64,000 nucleotides of DNA from Burkholderia sp. WAC0059 (GTDB taxonomy: Bacteria > Pseudomonadota > Gammaproteobacteria > Burkholderiales > Burkholderiaceae): contig NZ_PNEO01000001.1 of NCBI RefSeq assembly GCF_002870125.1, positions 1 to 64,000 of the forward strand, read 5' to 3'. Positions 42,465 through 51,144 of this stretch are shown here, piece by piece (the stretch's first letter is position 1; each line of letters opens with the position of its first letter). Below the pieces are notes generated by a model that worked only from the letters and a program-made list of their open reading frames with translations, did not search any database and was not told the origin of the DNA. The translations under genes and the position numbers were made by a program.

Positions 42465-43639
42465 CGACCGTTCTCTTTGGTCTTGCCTGTCTTTCGCTGC
42501 TGATCTGGGTCGTCCTGCTGTTCGCGCGCGGCGGCTTCTGGCGTGCCCGGCCGGCCGCGCCGCTTGCCGTGACCGAGCCCGACGGGGGCGGCTGGCCGGC
42601 CGTCGTCGCCGTGGTGCCGGCGCGCAACGAGGCCGACGCGATCGGCGAGGCGGTCGGCTCGTTGCTGCAACAGGACTACGCGGGCGCGTTCCACGTGGTC
42701 GTCGTCGACGACCACAGCACCGACGGCACCGCCGAGGCCGCACGTGCCGCCGCGCTGGCGCTTCGGTGCCCGGAGCGGCTGACGGTGATCGCGGCGAAGC
42801 CGCTGCCGGCCGGCTGGTCGGGCAAGGTCTGGGCCCAGTCGCAGGGCATCGAGGCCGTGGGCACGCTCGGCCTGCCCGCCGACTATCTGCTTCTCACCGA
42901 CGCCGACATCGGCCATCCCGCCGACGCGCTCGCCCAGCTCGTCGTGCGCGCGCGGGCCGAGGGCCGCGATCTGGTGTCGCTGATGGTGCGGCTGCGTTGC
43001 GATTCGTTCTGGGAAAAGGCGCTCATCCCGGCGTTCGTGTTCTTCTTCGCGAAGCTCTATCCGTTCGCGTGGGTCAACAATCCGCGCAACCGCACGGCCG
43101 CCGCCGCGGGCGGCTGCATGCTGGTGCGCCGCGCGGCGCTCGAGGAGGCGGGCGGCATCGAGTCGATCCGCGCCGAGTTGATCGACGACTGCAGCCTCGC
43201 CGCGCGCATCAAGCATCGCGGCGAAGGCCATCATCCGATCCGGCTCGACGTGGCGGCGCACAGCGTCTCGCTGCGCCCCTACGATAGCTGGCAGGACATC
43301 TGGAACATGATCGCGCGCACGGCGTTCACGCAGCTCCACTATTCCGCGTGGCTGCTCGCCGGGACGCTGGCGGGCATGGCGATCATCTATCTGGTGCCGC
43401 CCGTGGCGGCGCTCGTCCTCGGGCCGACCGGCTGGCCCGCGTGGCTCGCCTGGGCTGCGATGTGCTGCGCCTACCTGCCGATGCTGCGCTATTACCGCCG
43501 CTCGCCGCTGTGGGCGCCGGTGTTGCCGCTCGTTGCGCTGTTCTACGTGGGGGCCACGTTCGCGTCCGCCTGGCGGTATTGGCGCGGCAAGGGCGGACAG
43601 TGGAAGGCGCGCGTGCAGGCGCCGGTGCAGGAGCGCTGA
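42461..43639 (+). CDS. hpnB: Hopanoid-associated glycosyltransferase HpnB
   Basis: A 392-residue family-2 glycosyltransferase. A membrane span at about residues 3-24 precedes the GT-A domain: VVAVVPARNEADAIGEAVGSLL, then VVVVDDHSTDGTAEAA and the metal-binding DxD-like LLTDADIGHP (about 145). Two or three C-terminal membrane spans (about 300-380) follow. HpnB proteins probably attach or modify sugars of hopanoid side chains; the exact reaction is not known. It is second in the hpnC-hpnB operon. Confidence 0.9.
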   Translation: MTTVLFGLACLSLLIWVVLLFARGGFWRARPAAPLAVTEPDGGGWPAVVAVVPARNEADAIGEAVGSLLQQDYAGAFHVVVVDDHSTDGTAEAARAAALALRCPERLTVIAAKPLPAGWSGKVWAQSQGIEAVGTLGLPADYLLLTDADIGHPADALAQLVVRARAEGRDLVSLMVRLRCDSFWEKALIPAFVFFFAKLYPFAWVNNPRNRTAAAAGGCMLVRRAALEEAGGIESIRAELIDDCSLAARIKHRGEGHHPIRLDVAAHSVSLRPYDSWQDIWNMIARTAFTQLHYSAWLLAGTLAGMAIIYLVPPVAALVLGPTGWPAWLAWAAMCCAYLPMLRYYRRSPLWAPVLPLVALFYVGATFASAWRYWRGKGGQWKARVQAPVQER

Positions 43640-43831
43640 GCGTTGGCACGGGGCTGCGCGGCCCGGGATTTCGCCGGGTCTCGTAGGGGGCGCGGTTCAC
43701 CGCAGTTCGCGTTAATGACAGGCTTGCGCTGACCGCCCGAAGGGCCCGGGCCGCGAGGAGCCTGACGTGGCGATCGGCCGTTCTCCCGTTCTCCCGGGTA
43801 GTCGGCCCCGCAAGGATTGGCGTGACCGACC

Positions 43832-44320
43832 CTAGCGCTGCGTGAGCATCATGTATAGCTGGGCGACCATGTCCGGCGAGAGCACGAACGGCACCCAGCC
43901 GTGGCCCGTGTGCCGCATCACCAGCAGCCGGTCGCCGTTCGACTGTTTCTGCACGGCCATCACCGGATTCCTCGTCGACGCGAACCGCCAGCCCGCCGGA
44001 AGGCTGGCGGGCGGCTCGGGCGTCATCGAGGCGCGCGCGTTCGACAGTTCTTCGATCAACTGACTGATTTGCTGCGGCTGGAGCGAGACGCTCTGGCCGC
44101 CGATCGTCATCGTGATTTCGTTCTGCGAGGGCCGGCCGATCTGCAGGACCGGCACTTCGTCGGTGTGGCCGGCCGGCGGCGCGGCGGGGGCCTTTTCTTT
44201 CTGCGTTTCCCGCTCGGTGTCGGGCGTGGCGGTGGTCGCGCCCGAGGCGGGCGCGGCGGCGGTCCGGATGAGCTGATCGACGCGGGTTTCCAGCGCGCCG
44301 ATCTGTTCTTGAAGGTTCAT
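43832..44320 (-). CDS. Conserved hypothetical protein with a coiled-coil start
   Basis: A 162-residue protein of unknown function. Residues 1-20 (MNLQEQIGALETRVDQLIRT) form a short coiled coil. A Pro-, Ala- and Thr-rich linker follows to about 55, and then a compact domain (PVLQIGRPSQNEITMTIGGQ to the end), with SLPAGWRFASTRNPVMAVQK. No signal peptide. It lies between hpnB and hpnA and runs in the same direction as hpnA, but there is no evidence that it acts on hopanoids. Confidence 0.65.
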   Translation of the reverse strand: MNLQEQIGALETRVDQLIRTAAAPASGATTATPDTERETQKEKAPAAPPAGHTDEVPVLQIGRPSQNEITMTIGGQSVSLQPQQISQLIEELSNARASMTPEPPASLPAGWRFASTRNPVMAVQKQSNGDRLLVMRHTGHGWVPFVLSPDMVAQLYMMLTQR

Positions 44321-44427
44321 GCGAGGCTTCTCGGGTAGGACCCGCGATTTTACCCGCAGCCCGCATCGCGACCGTCCGGCAAGGCGCGCCCTTACCGCGA
44401 AAGTTGTAACAAATTTGCCGGCTTCGC

Positions 44428-45441
44428 TCACGAAGCGCGCAGATAGCCCGCCTCGCGAAACCAGTCGAGCGCGTCGCGCAGCCCCTCGCGATAGGGCCGC
44501 GCGCGATAGCCCAGCTCGCGTTCCGCCTTCTCCGACGTGAAGTACATCTTGTTGCGCGACATCTTCAGCCCGTCGACGGTCACGAACGGCTCGCGCTTCG
44601 TGAACTGCGCGAGTGCCTCCGCGCCGAGCGCGAGCGGGTAGAGCGGCCAGCGCGGCAGGCTGATCGTCGGCGGCTTGCGGCCGGTCAGGTTCGCGATGTC
44701 GGCCAGCATCTGCTGCAGCGGCAGGTTTTCGCCGCCGAGAATGTAGCGCTCGCCGATTCTGCCGCGTTCGAGCGCGAGGAAGTGGCCGGCGGCCACGTCG
44801 TCGACGTGCACGAGATTCAGCCCCGTGTCGACGAACGCCGGCATCTTGCCGAGCGCCGCCTGGACGATGATGCGGCCCGTCGGCGTGGGCTTCACGTCGC
44901 GCGGCCCGATCGGCGTCGAGGGATTGACGATCACGGCGGGCAGCCCGTCGCGCTCGATCATCTGCTCCACCGCGCGCTCGGCCAGCACCTTGCTGCGCTT
45001 GTAGACGCCGATGGCCTGGGCGGCCGCGAGCGGCGAGGTTTCGTCGGTGCTCCGGCCGGAACTCGTGACCTTCAGCGTGGCGACGCTGCTCGTGTAGACG
45101 ATGCGCTCGACGCCCTCGTCGAGCGCGGCGCGCATCGTGGCCTGCGCGCCTTCGAGATTCGCGCGCTCGATCTCGGCCGGATCGGGCGCCCAGAGCCGGT
45201 AGTCGGCGGCGACGTGAAAGAGATAGCGCACGCCGCGCAGGGCGGCGCGCATCGACGCGACGTCGCGCATGTCGCCTACGGCGACTTCTGCGTCGAGCGC
45301 GTCGAGATTGGTGCGCGGGCTCGTCGCGCGTACCAGCACGCGCACGGCAAAGCCTTTTTGCTGCGCAATGCGGGCAACGGCCGAGCCGACGAAGCCGGAG
45401 GCGCCGGTGATCAGCACGAGGTCGCGGTTCGGATCGGTCAT
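44428..45441 (-). CDS. hpnA: Hopanoid-associated sugar epimerase HpnA
   Basis: A 337-residue extended short-chain dehydrogenase: NAD-binding GASGFVGSAVARIA (residues 13-26) and the catalytic YKRSK (Tyr about 148). It belongs to the nucleotide-sugar epimerase/dihydroflavonol-reductase group and matches HpnA in sequence style. It probably prepares or changes the sugar placed on hopanoids. It is the last hopanoid-related gene in the window; the acylphosphatase gene diverges from it. Confidence 0.93.
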   Translation of the reverse strand: MTDPNRDLVLITGASGFVGSAVARIAQQKGFAVRVLVRATSPRTNLDALDAEVAVGDMRDVASMRAALRGVRYLFHVAADYRLWAPDPAEIERANLEGAQATMRAALDEGVERIVYTSSVATLKVTSSGRSTDETSPLAAAQAIGVYKRSKVLAERAVEQMIERDGLPAVIVNPSTPIGPRDVKPTPTGRIIVQAALGKMPAFVDTGLNLVHVDDVAAGHFLALERGRIGERYILGGENLPLQQMLADIANLTGRKPPTISLPRWPLYPLALGAEALAQFTKREPFVTVDGLKMSRNKMYFTSEKAERELGYRARPYREGLRDALDWFREAGYLRAS

Positions 45442-45604
45442 GCGGGGTTCGGTTCCATGGTGATGAGGGGCGCGAGGCGCCGAAGGCGGCGTGGCACGGA
45501 TTGTACGTGGCGCGCGCGCCGCGTGGGGCGGGCGGATGTCGCGCCGGCAGGCGCGCGCGGGGACGGCTACAATGCCGGCGTAAAACGTACCGGGAGATCG
45601 AACG

Positions 45605-45895
45605 ATGACGGATCTGGATTCGCGCGTCGAAACGTATTACGTGCGCGTGCGGGGCATCGTGCAGGGCGTGGGCTTTCGTCATGCGACCGTGCGCCAGGCG
45701 CATGCGCTCGGCATTCGAGGCTGGGTGGCCAACCTCGAGGACGGCTCCGTGGAGGCGCTCGTGCAGGGCTCGGCCAACCAGGTGGACCGGATGCTGTCGT
45801 GGCTGCGTCACGGTCCGCCGTCCGCGCGCGTGACGGACGTGGTGAGCGAAGAACGTTTCACCGAGAAGCGCTACGAACGCTTCGAGCAGCACTGA
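45605..45895 (+). CDS. acyP: Acylphosphatase
   Basis: A 96-residue ferredoxin-like protein with the active-site segment VRGIVQGVGFRHATVRQA (catalytic Arg in GFR) and Asn in GWVANLEDGSVEALVQG. It hydrolyses acyl phosphates such as carbamoyl or acetyl phosphate. Typical length. It stands alone between hpnA and the convergent egtD. Confidence 0.95.
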   Translation: MTDLDSRVETYYVRVRGIVQGVGFRHATVRQAHALGIRGWVANLEDGSVEALVQGSANQVDRMLSWLRHGPPSARVTDVVSEERFTEKRYERFEQH

Positions 45896-45937
45896 CCGCG
45901 CCGCGCGCGGCGCGGTCCATCCGCGTCCGTCCTCCGG

Positions 45938-46909
45938 TCACGCGGCCGCGAGCAGGCTCTCGGCGAACCCCCAATCCGTCTCGAACCATTGCCGGCGGCA
46001 TTCGAAGCCCGCATCGGCCGCGATCGCGGGAATTTCGGCGGCCTCGTACTTGTGGCTGCTCTCGGTCCAGATCGTTTCTCCCGCCTCGAACGTCACGGCA
46101 AGCTCCGCCGCCCGCACGCGCACGTCGACGCGCCGCCTGGCGCGCAGATGCATCTCGACGCTGCGCGCCTCGGCGTTGAAGCGCGCGACGTGCTCGAACG
46201 CCTCGAGCGGAAAGTCGCCGCCGAGTTCGCGGTTGATGCGCGCGAGCAGGTTGCGGTTGAACGCGGCGGTGACGCCGACGGCATCGTCGTAGGCCGCGAG
46301 CAGCGTCGCGACGGGCTTCATGAGGTCGGTGCCGAGCAGGAGCATGTCGCCCGCGCGCAGCATCGCGCGGATGTCGTGCAGGAAGTGCGTGGCGGCCAGA
46401 TACGCGAAATTGCCGATCGTGCTGCCGAGAAACAGCACGAGCAACTGCTCGCCCGGCGCGCGGTGCCGGCTCACTTCGGCGAGACCGGCCAGATAGTCGC
46501 GCTCGTAGCCGACGATCGAGATGCGTTCGAGGTCGGCGAGTTCGCGCCGGCAAAGCTGCAACGCGGTGCGCGAAATCTCGATCGGACTGTAGGCCGTGGG
46601 ATGGCGGCGGCAGAGCGCCTCCAGGATGCGCCGGGTCTTGCGGCCGCTGCCGCTGCCGAGTTCGGCGACGCTGACGTTGTCCGGCAGGTCGGCGACGATG
46701 TCGGCCGCATGCGCGGCGAGCAGGCGCTCCTCGGCGCGCGTGACGCCGTATTCGGGCAGCACGGTGATGACTTCGAACAGCGCCGAGCCGACTTCGTCGT
46801 ACAGGTATCGCGACGGCAGTTCCTTTTGCGGCGCATGGGCGAGGCCGGCGCGGACGTCGGCGGCGAAGTCGGGGGAAACGGCGTTGGGCAGGGGCGCGGG
46901 CAGAGGCAT
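45938..46909 (-). CDS. egtD: L-histidine N-alpha-methyltransferase (EgtD)
   Basis: A 323-residue SAM-dependent methyltransferase that makes hercynine (trimethyl-histidine), the first step of ergothioneine synthesis. Features: ELPSRYLYDEVGSALFEVIT (about residues 29-48), EYGVTRAEERLL, and the SAM-binding VAELGSGSGRKTRRILEAL. Length matches EgtD. No egtB or other ergothioneine gene lies on either side in this window, which is unusual. ATG at 46909; the frame continues upstream without conservation. Confidence 0.93.
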   Translation of the reverse strand: MPLPAPLPNAVSPDFAADVRAGLAHAPQKELPSRYLYDEVGSALFEVITVLPEYGVTRAEERLLAAHAADIVADLPDNVSVAELGSGSGRKTRRILEALCRRHPTAYSPIEISRTALQLCRRELADLERISIVGYERDYLAGLAEVSRHRAPGEQLLVLFLGSTIGNFAYLAATHFLHDIRAMLRAGDMLLLGTDLMKPVATLLAAYDDAVGVTAAFNRNLLARINRELGGDFPLEAFEHVARFNAEARSVEMHLRARRRVDVRVRAAELAVTFEAGETIWTESSHKYEAAEIPAIAADAGFECRRQWFETDWGFAESLLAAA

Positions 46910-47305
46910 GCGGGGCTCCAGGTGGGTCGGATGGGACGAGTTCTCGCGGCCACGTTCGACGATCCGGCAGACACCGGCGGTATGCGCGAGACGCAGCCGC
47001 GGGAGAGTGGCGTTCGCTGTCACGCCCGCATCTACGTTATGGTACATGCCGTAATTGTCATAACGGAGGAATCGACCTGATAACGACGACCCCCGCCGCT
47101 GCCCTGGCCTGGCAGCATGCGGCGTGCCCGGGCATTCGCCGCGAATGCGCCCATCGCTGTCCGCACCTCCCCGGGGCGTCTAGAATGCCGGCTGCCTTGC
47201 CGTCCGCAAGGCCATACGCCCAATTGATTCGATGAGAACGATCCTTCCCGCGTGCATTTATTTTTCCGCACGCCATGGCACTTTCCCGCTGTCGCGCCCG
47301 TGTCG
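46910..47305. other. Gene-free stretch upstream of egtD, with one inverted repeat
   Basis: 396 bp between divergent genes. CGTTATG (47035-47041) and CATAACG (47059-47065) form a 7-bp inverted repeat 17 bases apart, a possible operator. GGAGGA follows at 47066-47071 without a fitting start codon. No egtB remnant could be recognised by reading the frames. Confidence 0.45.
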
Positions 47306-48199
47306 ATGAATCCGCCTGAACTGCGGCGCGGCCTTGCCCTTTCCGCGAGCGCGTCGGCGTTGTTCGCGCTCATGTCGGCCTATACGCTGCTGCTCGCGCC
47401 GCTCGGCGGCCTCGACATTTTCGCGTGGCGCGTGATCTGGACGACGCCGGGCGCGCTATTGCTGCTCGGCTTGCGCGGCCGCTGGCCGGAGTTGCGCGCG
47501 CTCGCGGCCCGGGTGACGACGCAGCCGCGCATTGCGCTTGCGCTCGCGGCCAGCGCGACGCTGCTCGGCGCCCAGCTTTGGGTGTTCCTGTGGGCGCCGT
47601 TGCACGGCCGGATGCTCGAAGTGTCGCTCGGCTACTTTCTGTTGCCGCTCGCCATGGTGCTGGTGGGGCGCTTCTACTATCGCGAGCGCATCGACGGGCT
47701 GCAATGGCTTGCGGTGGCCTGTGCGTCGGTGGGAGTGGCGCACGAACTCTGGACGACCCACGCGTTCGCATGGCCGACCGTGCTCGTCGTGTCCGGTTAT
47801 CCGCCGTATTTCGTGCTGCGCCGCAGAATCCGGCTCGATTCGCTGACGATTTTCGCCGTCGAGATGGTGCTGCTGTTGCCGGTCGCCCTCGTCGAGGCAG
47901 TGGCGGGCCATTCGTTCCCGGTGCTCGAAGGTCGCGCGCTGCTCGCGTTCGTGCTGCTGCCGGGGCTCGGCGTGCTGAGCACGCTCGCGCTGGCCGCCTA
48001 TCTGAAGGCAAGCCGGCTGCTGCCGATGGCGCTGTTCGGCATCCTCGGCTATGTCGAGCCGGTGCTGCTCGTGCTCGTCTCGGTCACGCTGCTCGGCGAG
48101 CGCCTGAGCGCATCGCAACTGGCCACCTACGTGCCGATCTGGTTCGCCGTCGCGTTGACCGCATGGCACGGCGCGCGGCTCGTGAGGCTTGCGCGCTAA
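47306..48199 (+). CDS. EamA-family permease, RarD-like
   Basis: A 297-residue membrane protein with about ten hydrophobic segments in two similar halves, the EamA/DMT arrangement. The N-terminal RRGLALSASASALFALMSAY and DIFAWRVIWTTPG resemble RarD, linked to chloramphenicol resistance, though the natural substrate is unknown. ATG at 47306 was chosen because it directly precedes the first span. The gene is followed 21 bp later by a convergent small gene. Confidence 0.88.
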   Translation: MNPPELRRGLALSASASALFALMSAYTLLLAPLGGLDIFAWRVIWTTPGALLLLGLRGRWPELRALAARVTTQPRIALALAASATLLGAQLWVFLWAPLHGRMLEVSLGYFLLPLAMVLVGRFYYRERIDGLQWLAVACASVGVAHELWTTHAFAWPTVLVVSGYPPYFVLRRRIRLDSLTIFAVEMVLLLPVALVEAVAGHSFPVLEGRALLAFVLLPGLGVLSTLALAAYLKASRLLPMALFGILGYVEPVLLVLVSVTLLGERLSASQLATYVPIWFAVALTAWHGARLVRLAR

Positions 48200-48220
48200 C
48201 CGTGTTCACCGGCGGGCGGA

Positions 48221-48589
48221 TCAGTGCTTGCTGAAGAGCGCGCTTTCCGCGTGAACCGGCATGCGGTCCACGGCCTGGAGTTTCCAGAATCCGCTCGCCA
48301 GCGTGTGCGAGGGCGTGCACGACCAGGTCGCGTCGCCGGCGGTCGAGCGGAACTGCCGCTTCGGGTCCGGGTCCACGTGCAGCCCGCGCAGCGTGCAGAG
48401 CGGCTCGTCTTCGCCCGGCGCGCACAGGGTGGTGAGACTGCCCGTATCGTGCAGCTCGCCCCACTCGGGCAGGTCGATGCCCTCGTGCGATTCGCGTGAC
48501 CAGCGCTGCTGCTCGGTATCGAGCCAGAGGACGGCGTAATCGTGATGGGCGGCCTGGTCGGGGCCGTTGACCAGAATCGTGAGTCGCAT
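48221..48589 (-). CDS. Conserved hypothetical protein
   Basis: A 122-residue soluble protein, MRLTILVNGPDQAAHHDYAV, rich in Trp and His, with two cysteines (LCAPGEDEPLCTL). I do not recognise the family. There is no signal peptide or membrane segment. The start is the first ATG after open upstream sequence that lacks conservation. It converges on the EamA permease gene and is downstream of an aldo/keto reductase gene in the same direction with a 143-bp gap. Confidence 0.6.
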   Translation of the reverse strand: MRLTILVNGPDQAAHHDYAVLWLDTEQQRWSRESHEGIDLPEWGELHDTGSLTTLCAPGEDEPLCTLRGLHVDPDPKRQFRSTAGDATWSCTPSHTLASGFWKLQAVDRMPVHAESALFSKH

Positions 48590-48732
48590 GATGGTCGGCA
48601 CTGAAAAAAAGAGACTGGGTAAACAGTCTAGGACGCCTGCCGACGGGTTCAAGGCGCGTCTACCCGACAGGGCGAAGTTGCAGCGGTGCACACATATTGC
48701 CGGTTCGTGTGCTCGCCGCCGCAATGTGCCCG

Positions 48733-49713
48733 TTACGCGTGCCCGGCCACCGTGTGCGGAATATACGGCGTCTCGAGCGCGGCGATTTCGTCGTCGGTCA
48801 GTGCGAGCGACAACGCGGCCACGGCGTCCTCGAGATGCTGCGGCTTCGAGGCGCCGACGATCGGCGCCGTCACCGGCTGCTTTTGCAGTATCCAGGCGAG
48901 CGCGACCTGCGCGCGCGACACGCCGCGCGAACGCGCGATGGTCGCCACGGCTTCGACCACGGCGCTGTCCGCGTCGGCGGTGGTTTCGTAGAGCGTCTGT
49001 CCGTAGGTGTCGGTCTGCTGGCGTTCGCTCGCCGCGTTCCATTCGCGCGTGAGGCGGCCGCGCGCGAGCGGGCTCCACGGCAGCACCGCGATGCCCTGGT
49101 CCTTGCAGAGCGGCAGCATTTCGCGCTCTTCTTCGCGATAGAGCAGATTCAGGTGGTTCTGCATGCTGACGAACGGCGTCCAGCCGTTCAGGCGCGACGT
49201 GTAGAGCGCCTTGCTGAATTGCCACGCGTACATCGACGACGCGCCGATGTAGCGGACCTTGCCGGTCTTCACGAGATCGTGCAGCGCTTCGAGCGTTTCC
49301 TCGATCGGCGTGTGATAGTCCCAGCGGTGAATCTGGTAGAGATCGACGTAATCGGTGCCGAGGCGGCGCAGGCTGTGGTCGATCTCGGTGAAGATCGCCT
49401 TGCGCGAGAGGCCCGCGCCGTTCGGGCCGGGACGCATCCTGTTGAACACCTTGGTCGCGATCACGACGTCCTCGCGCCGCGTGAAGTCGCGCAGCGCGCG
49501 ACCGACGATTTCCTCCGAGGTGCCGTCCGAATAGACGTTCGCCGTGTCGAAGAAGTTGATGCCGGCGTCGAGCGCCTGGCGGATCAACGGGCGGCTGGCG
49601 TCTTCGCCGAGCGTCCAGGGATGGGTACCGCGCTCGGGCACGCCGTAAGTCATGCAGCCGATGCACAAACGCGATACCTCGAGTCCCGTCGAGCCGAGCC
49701 TGACGTAGTCCAT
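48733..49713 (-). CDS. Aldo/keto reductase
   Basis: A 326-residue (alpha/beta)8-barrel NADPH-dependent oxidoreductase. The catalytic tetrad is readable: Asp and Tyr in FFDTANVYSDGTSEE, Lys in VVIATKVFNR and His in DLYQIHRWDYHTP. The cofactor loop APIVGASKPQHLEDAVAAL is near the C-terminus. It resembles the YajO/YccK-like group that reduces aldehydes. No neighbour suggests a specific substrate. Confidence 0.92.
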   Translation of the reverse strand: MDYVRLGSTGLEVSRLCIGCMTYGVPERGTHPWTLGEDASRPLIRQALDAGINFFDTANVYSDGTSEEIVGRALRDFTRREDVVIATKVFNRMRPGPNGAGLSRKAIFTEIDHSLRRLGTDYVDLYQIHRWDYHTPIEETLEALHDLVKTGKVRYIGASSMYAWQFSKALYTSRLNGWTPFVSMQNHLNLLYREEEREMLPLCKDQGIAVLPWSPLARGRLTREWNAASERQQTDTYGQTLYETTADADSAVVEAVATIARSRGVSRAQVALAWILQKQPVTAPIVGASKPQHLEDAVAALSLALTDDEIAALETPYIPHTVAGHA

Positions 49714-50097
49714 TGCTGTTGCTCCTGTGATGAATGAAGGGACGCGCGAACGCGGGGCCGGCGGCCGGTGCGCCTTGCGCGCGGTGACGGGGCAGGAAGG
49801 GCGGGCGCTGCCTGCAAAGCGCGCGGGAGCGGGCCAGTCGCAGGCGGGCTGCCGGGCCGCTGCCGCCCAGGCTTCGTAAAGGGTATCGCAGCGGCCGTCG
49901 GCGTGCCGGCCCGTTTGCAGACGGCACGGAGCCTCGCACCGACCGGGTGCGGCAAATCCTCTCCGTTTTTGAGAGGTCTGCGGCGCCCGGACCTGTGCTA
50001 GTGTTCGATCTGGTTAAATTTAGCCTGATTTTAGCCCGACGAAGGGGCTAACACAGGGGCTGACAAATAGGCTTCCGCACTTTCCGCCCGTCCTGCC
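49714..50097. other. 384-bp intergenic region
   Basis: Between the divergent aldo/keto reductase gene and an unknown gene. At about 50018-50032 two copies of TTTAGCC, 11 bp apart, stand about 70 bp before the next start. GGCTAA follows near 50047. These could be operator half-sites. No gene or RNA is apparent. Confidence 0.4.
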
Positions 50098-50766
50098 ATG
50101 ACCGACGACGCCACCGACTACATTGCGCCTTTTGCCCTCTGGCTCGTGGTACGCCGCCATTACTGCCGGGACGGCACGCTGTTCGTGGAGCCGGCGTGGG
50201 TCGGCGGCGGCATGCATCTCGGGCCGGCCATCTTCGTCTCGCGCATCCATGCCGAGGTGTACGCGACGCTGCGCAACGAGCACCATGCGCGCGGCGACAC
50301 GAACAACTGGCACTGCACGCCGTTGCAGGCGTTCGATTTGCGCGAGCACGTGCGCGAGATGGACGGCAGGCTCAACTGCCAGATGGTGTTCGGCTTCTGC
50401 ATGGACGTCGCCGGCGCCCTGATCGTCGCGAACGGCGCGCCGCTGCTGCGGTACGTCGAACTGCCGTTCGAGGTGGCGAACGACGTCGAGCGCGCGAAGT
50501 TCAATTTCAATCAGCGCGTATTCGACTTCATGCGCCTCCAGTGGGCCGACATCGGCGCGGCCGGTTTCGAGTCCACGCTCGATTGCGTCGATTCGATGGA
50601 AGGCGTGGCGCTCGGGCGTCTCGTGCGGGCCGCGCTGGCCGACGTCGCACTGACCCATGACGATCACGGCCATTCGCTGGTGGGACACTGGGCCGTCTAT
50701 CTGCCCGATCTGGCCCAGTGGGTCGGCTCGTGCGTGACGGCGCACGCGTATTCGACCCTGCATTGA
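50098..50766 (+). CDS. Conserved hypothetical protein
   Basis: A 222-residue soluble protein that I do not recognise, starting MTDDATDYIAPFALWLVVRR. It is rich in aromatic, His and Cys residues (HYCRDG, NWHCTP, NCQMVFGFCMD) and has no signal peptide or clear catalytic motif. The N-terminal part looks like a mixed alpha/beta domain, the C-terminal half is helical. It has its own upstream control region with TTTAGCC repeats. Confidence 0.65.
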   Translation: MTDDATDYIAPFALWLVVRRHYCRDGTLFVEPAWVGGGMHLGPAIFVSRIHAEVYATLRNEHHARGDTNNWHCTPLQAFDLREHVREMDGRLNCQMVFGFCMDVAGALIVANGAPLLRYVELPFEVANDVERAKFNFNQRVFDFMRLQWADIGAAGFESTLDCVDSMEGVALGRLVRAALADVALTHDDHGHSLVGHWAVYLPDLAQWVGSCVTAHAYSTLH

Positions 50767-50919
50767 CCGGGCCCGTTACCCGGGCAGCACATTCTTCATT
50801 CTTTTGCCGGACCTGGGTTTCGTCGGACCTGGGGCGGGGCGGCAAGCGCCGCTTGCCGGGAATAGGTCGGTATGCCGTTTGCGCGTTGCTTCCTGTCCGT
50901 AACGAACGATCAGGGAGAC

Positions 50920-51126
50920 ATGAAGATGAACAAATTCCGGCAGTGCGCCACCGGGCTCGTGCTGGCCCTCCTCGCCGCAGGAACGGTGTCCGGCACCGGG
51001 GCCTGCACGCTCGGCGGCGCGGCGGCGGGCGGCTACGTCGGCAATCGGGCGACGAACGGCAGCGCGGTCGGCACGGTGGGCGGCGCCGTGGCCGGCGGCG
51101 TAATCGGTCACGAATTGGGCAAGTAG
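50920..51126 (+). CDS. Small glycine-zipper envelope protein
   Basis: A 68-residue protein: signal peptide (MKMNKFRQCATGLVLALLAAGTVSG) followed by GGAAAGGYVGNRATNGSAVG and VGGAVAGGVIGHE, a glycine-zipper pattern of the 2TM/osmotically induced lipoprotein-like group. Cys near the cleavage site is not in a standard lipobox, so lipidation is doubtful. AGGGAG stands just before the ATG. Likely a periplasmic or outer-membrane protein of unknown role. Confidence 0.75.
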   Translation: MKMNKFRQCATGLVLALLAAGTVSGTGACTLGGAAAGGYVGNRATNGSAVGTVGGAVAGGVIGHELGK

Positions 51127-51144
51127 CGGGGCGCCGCGCGAGGT

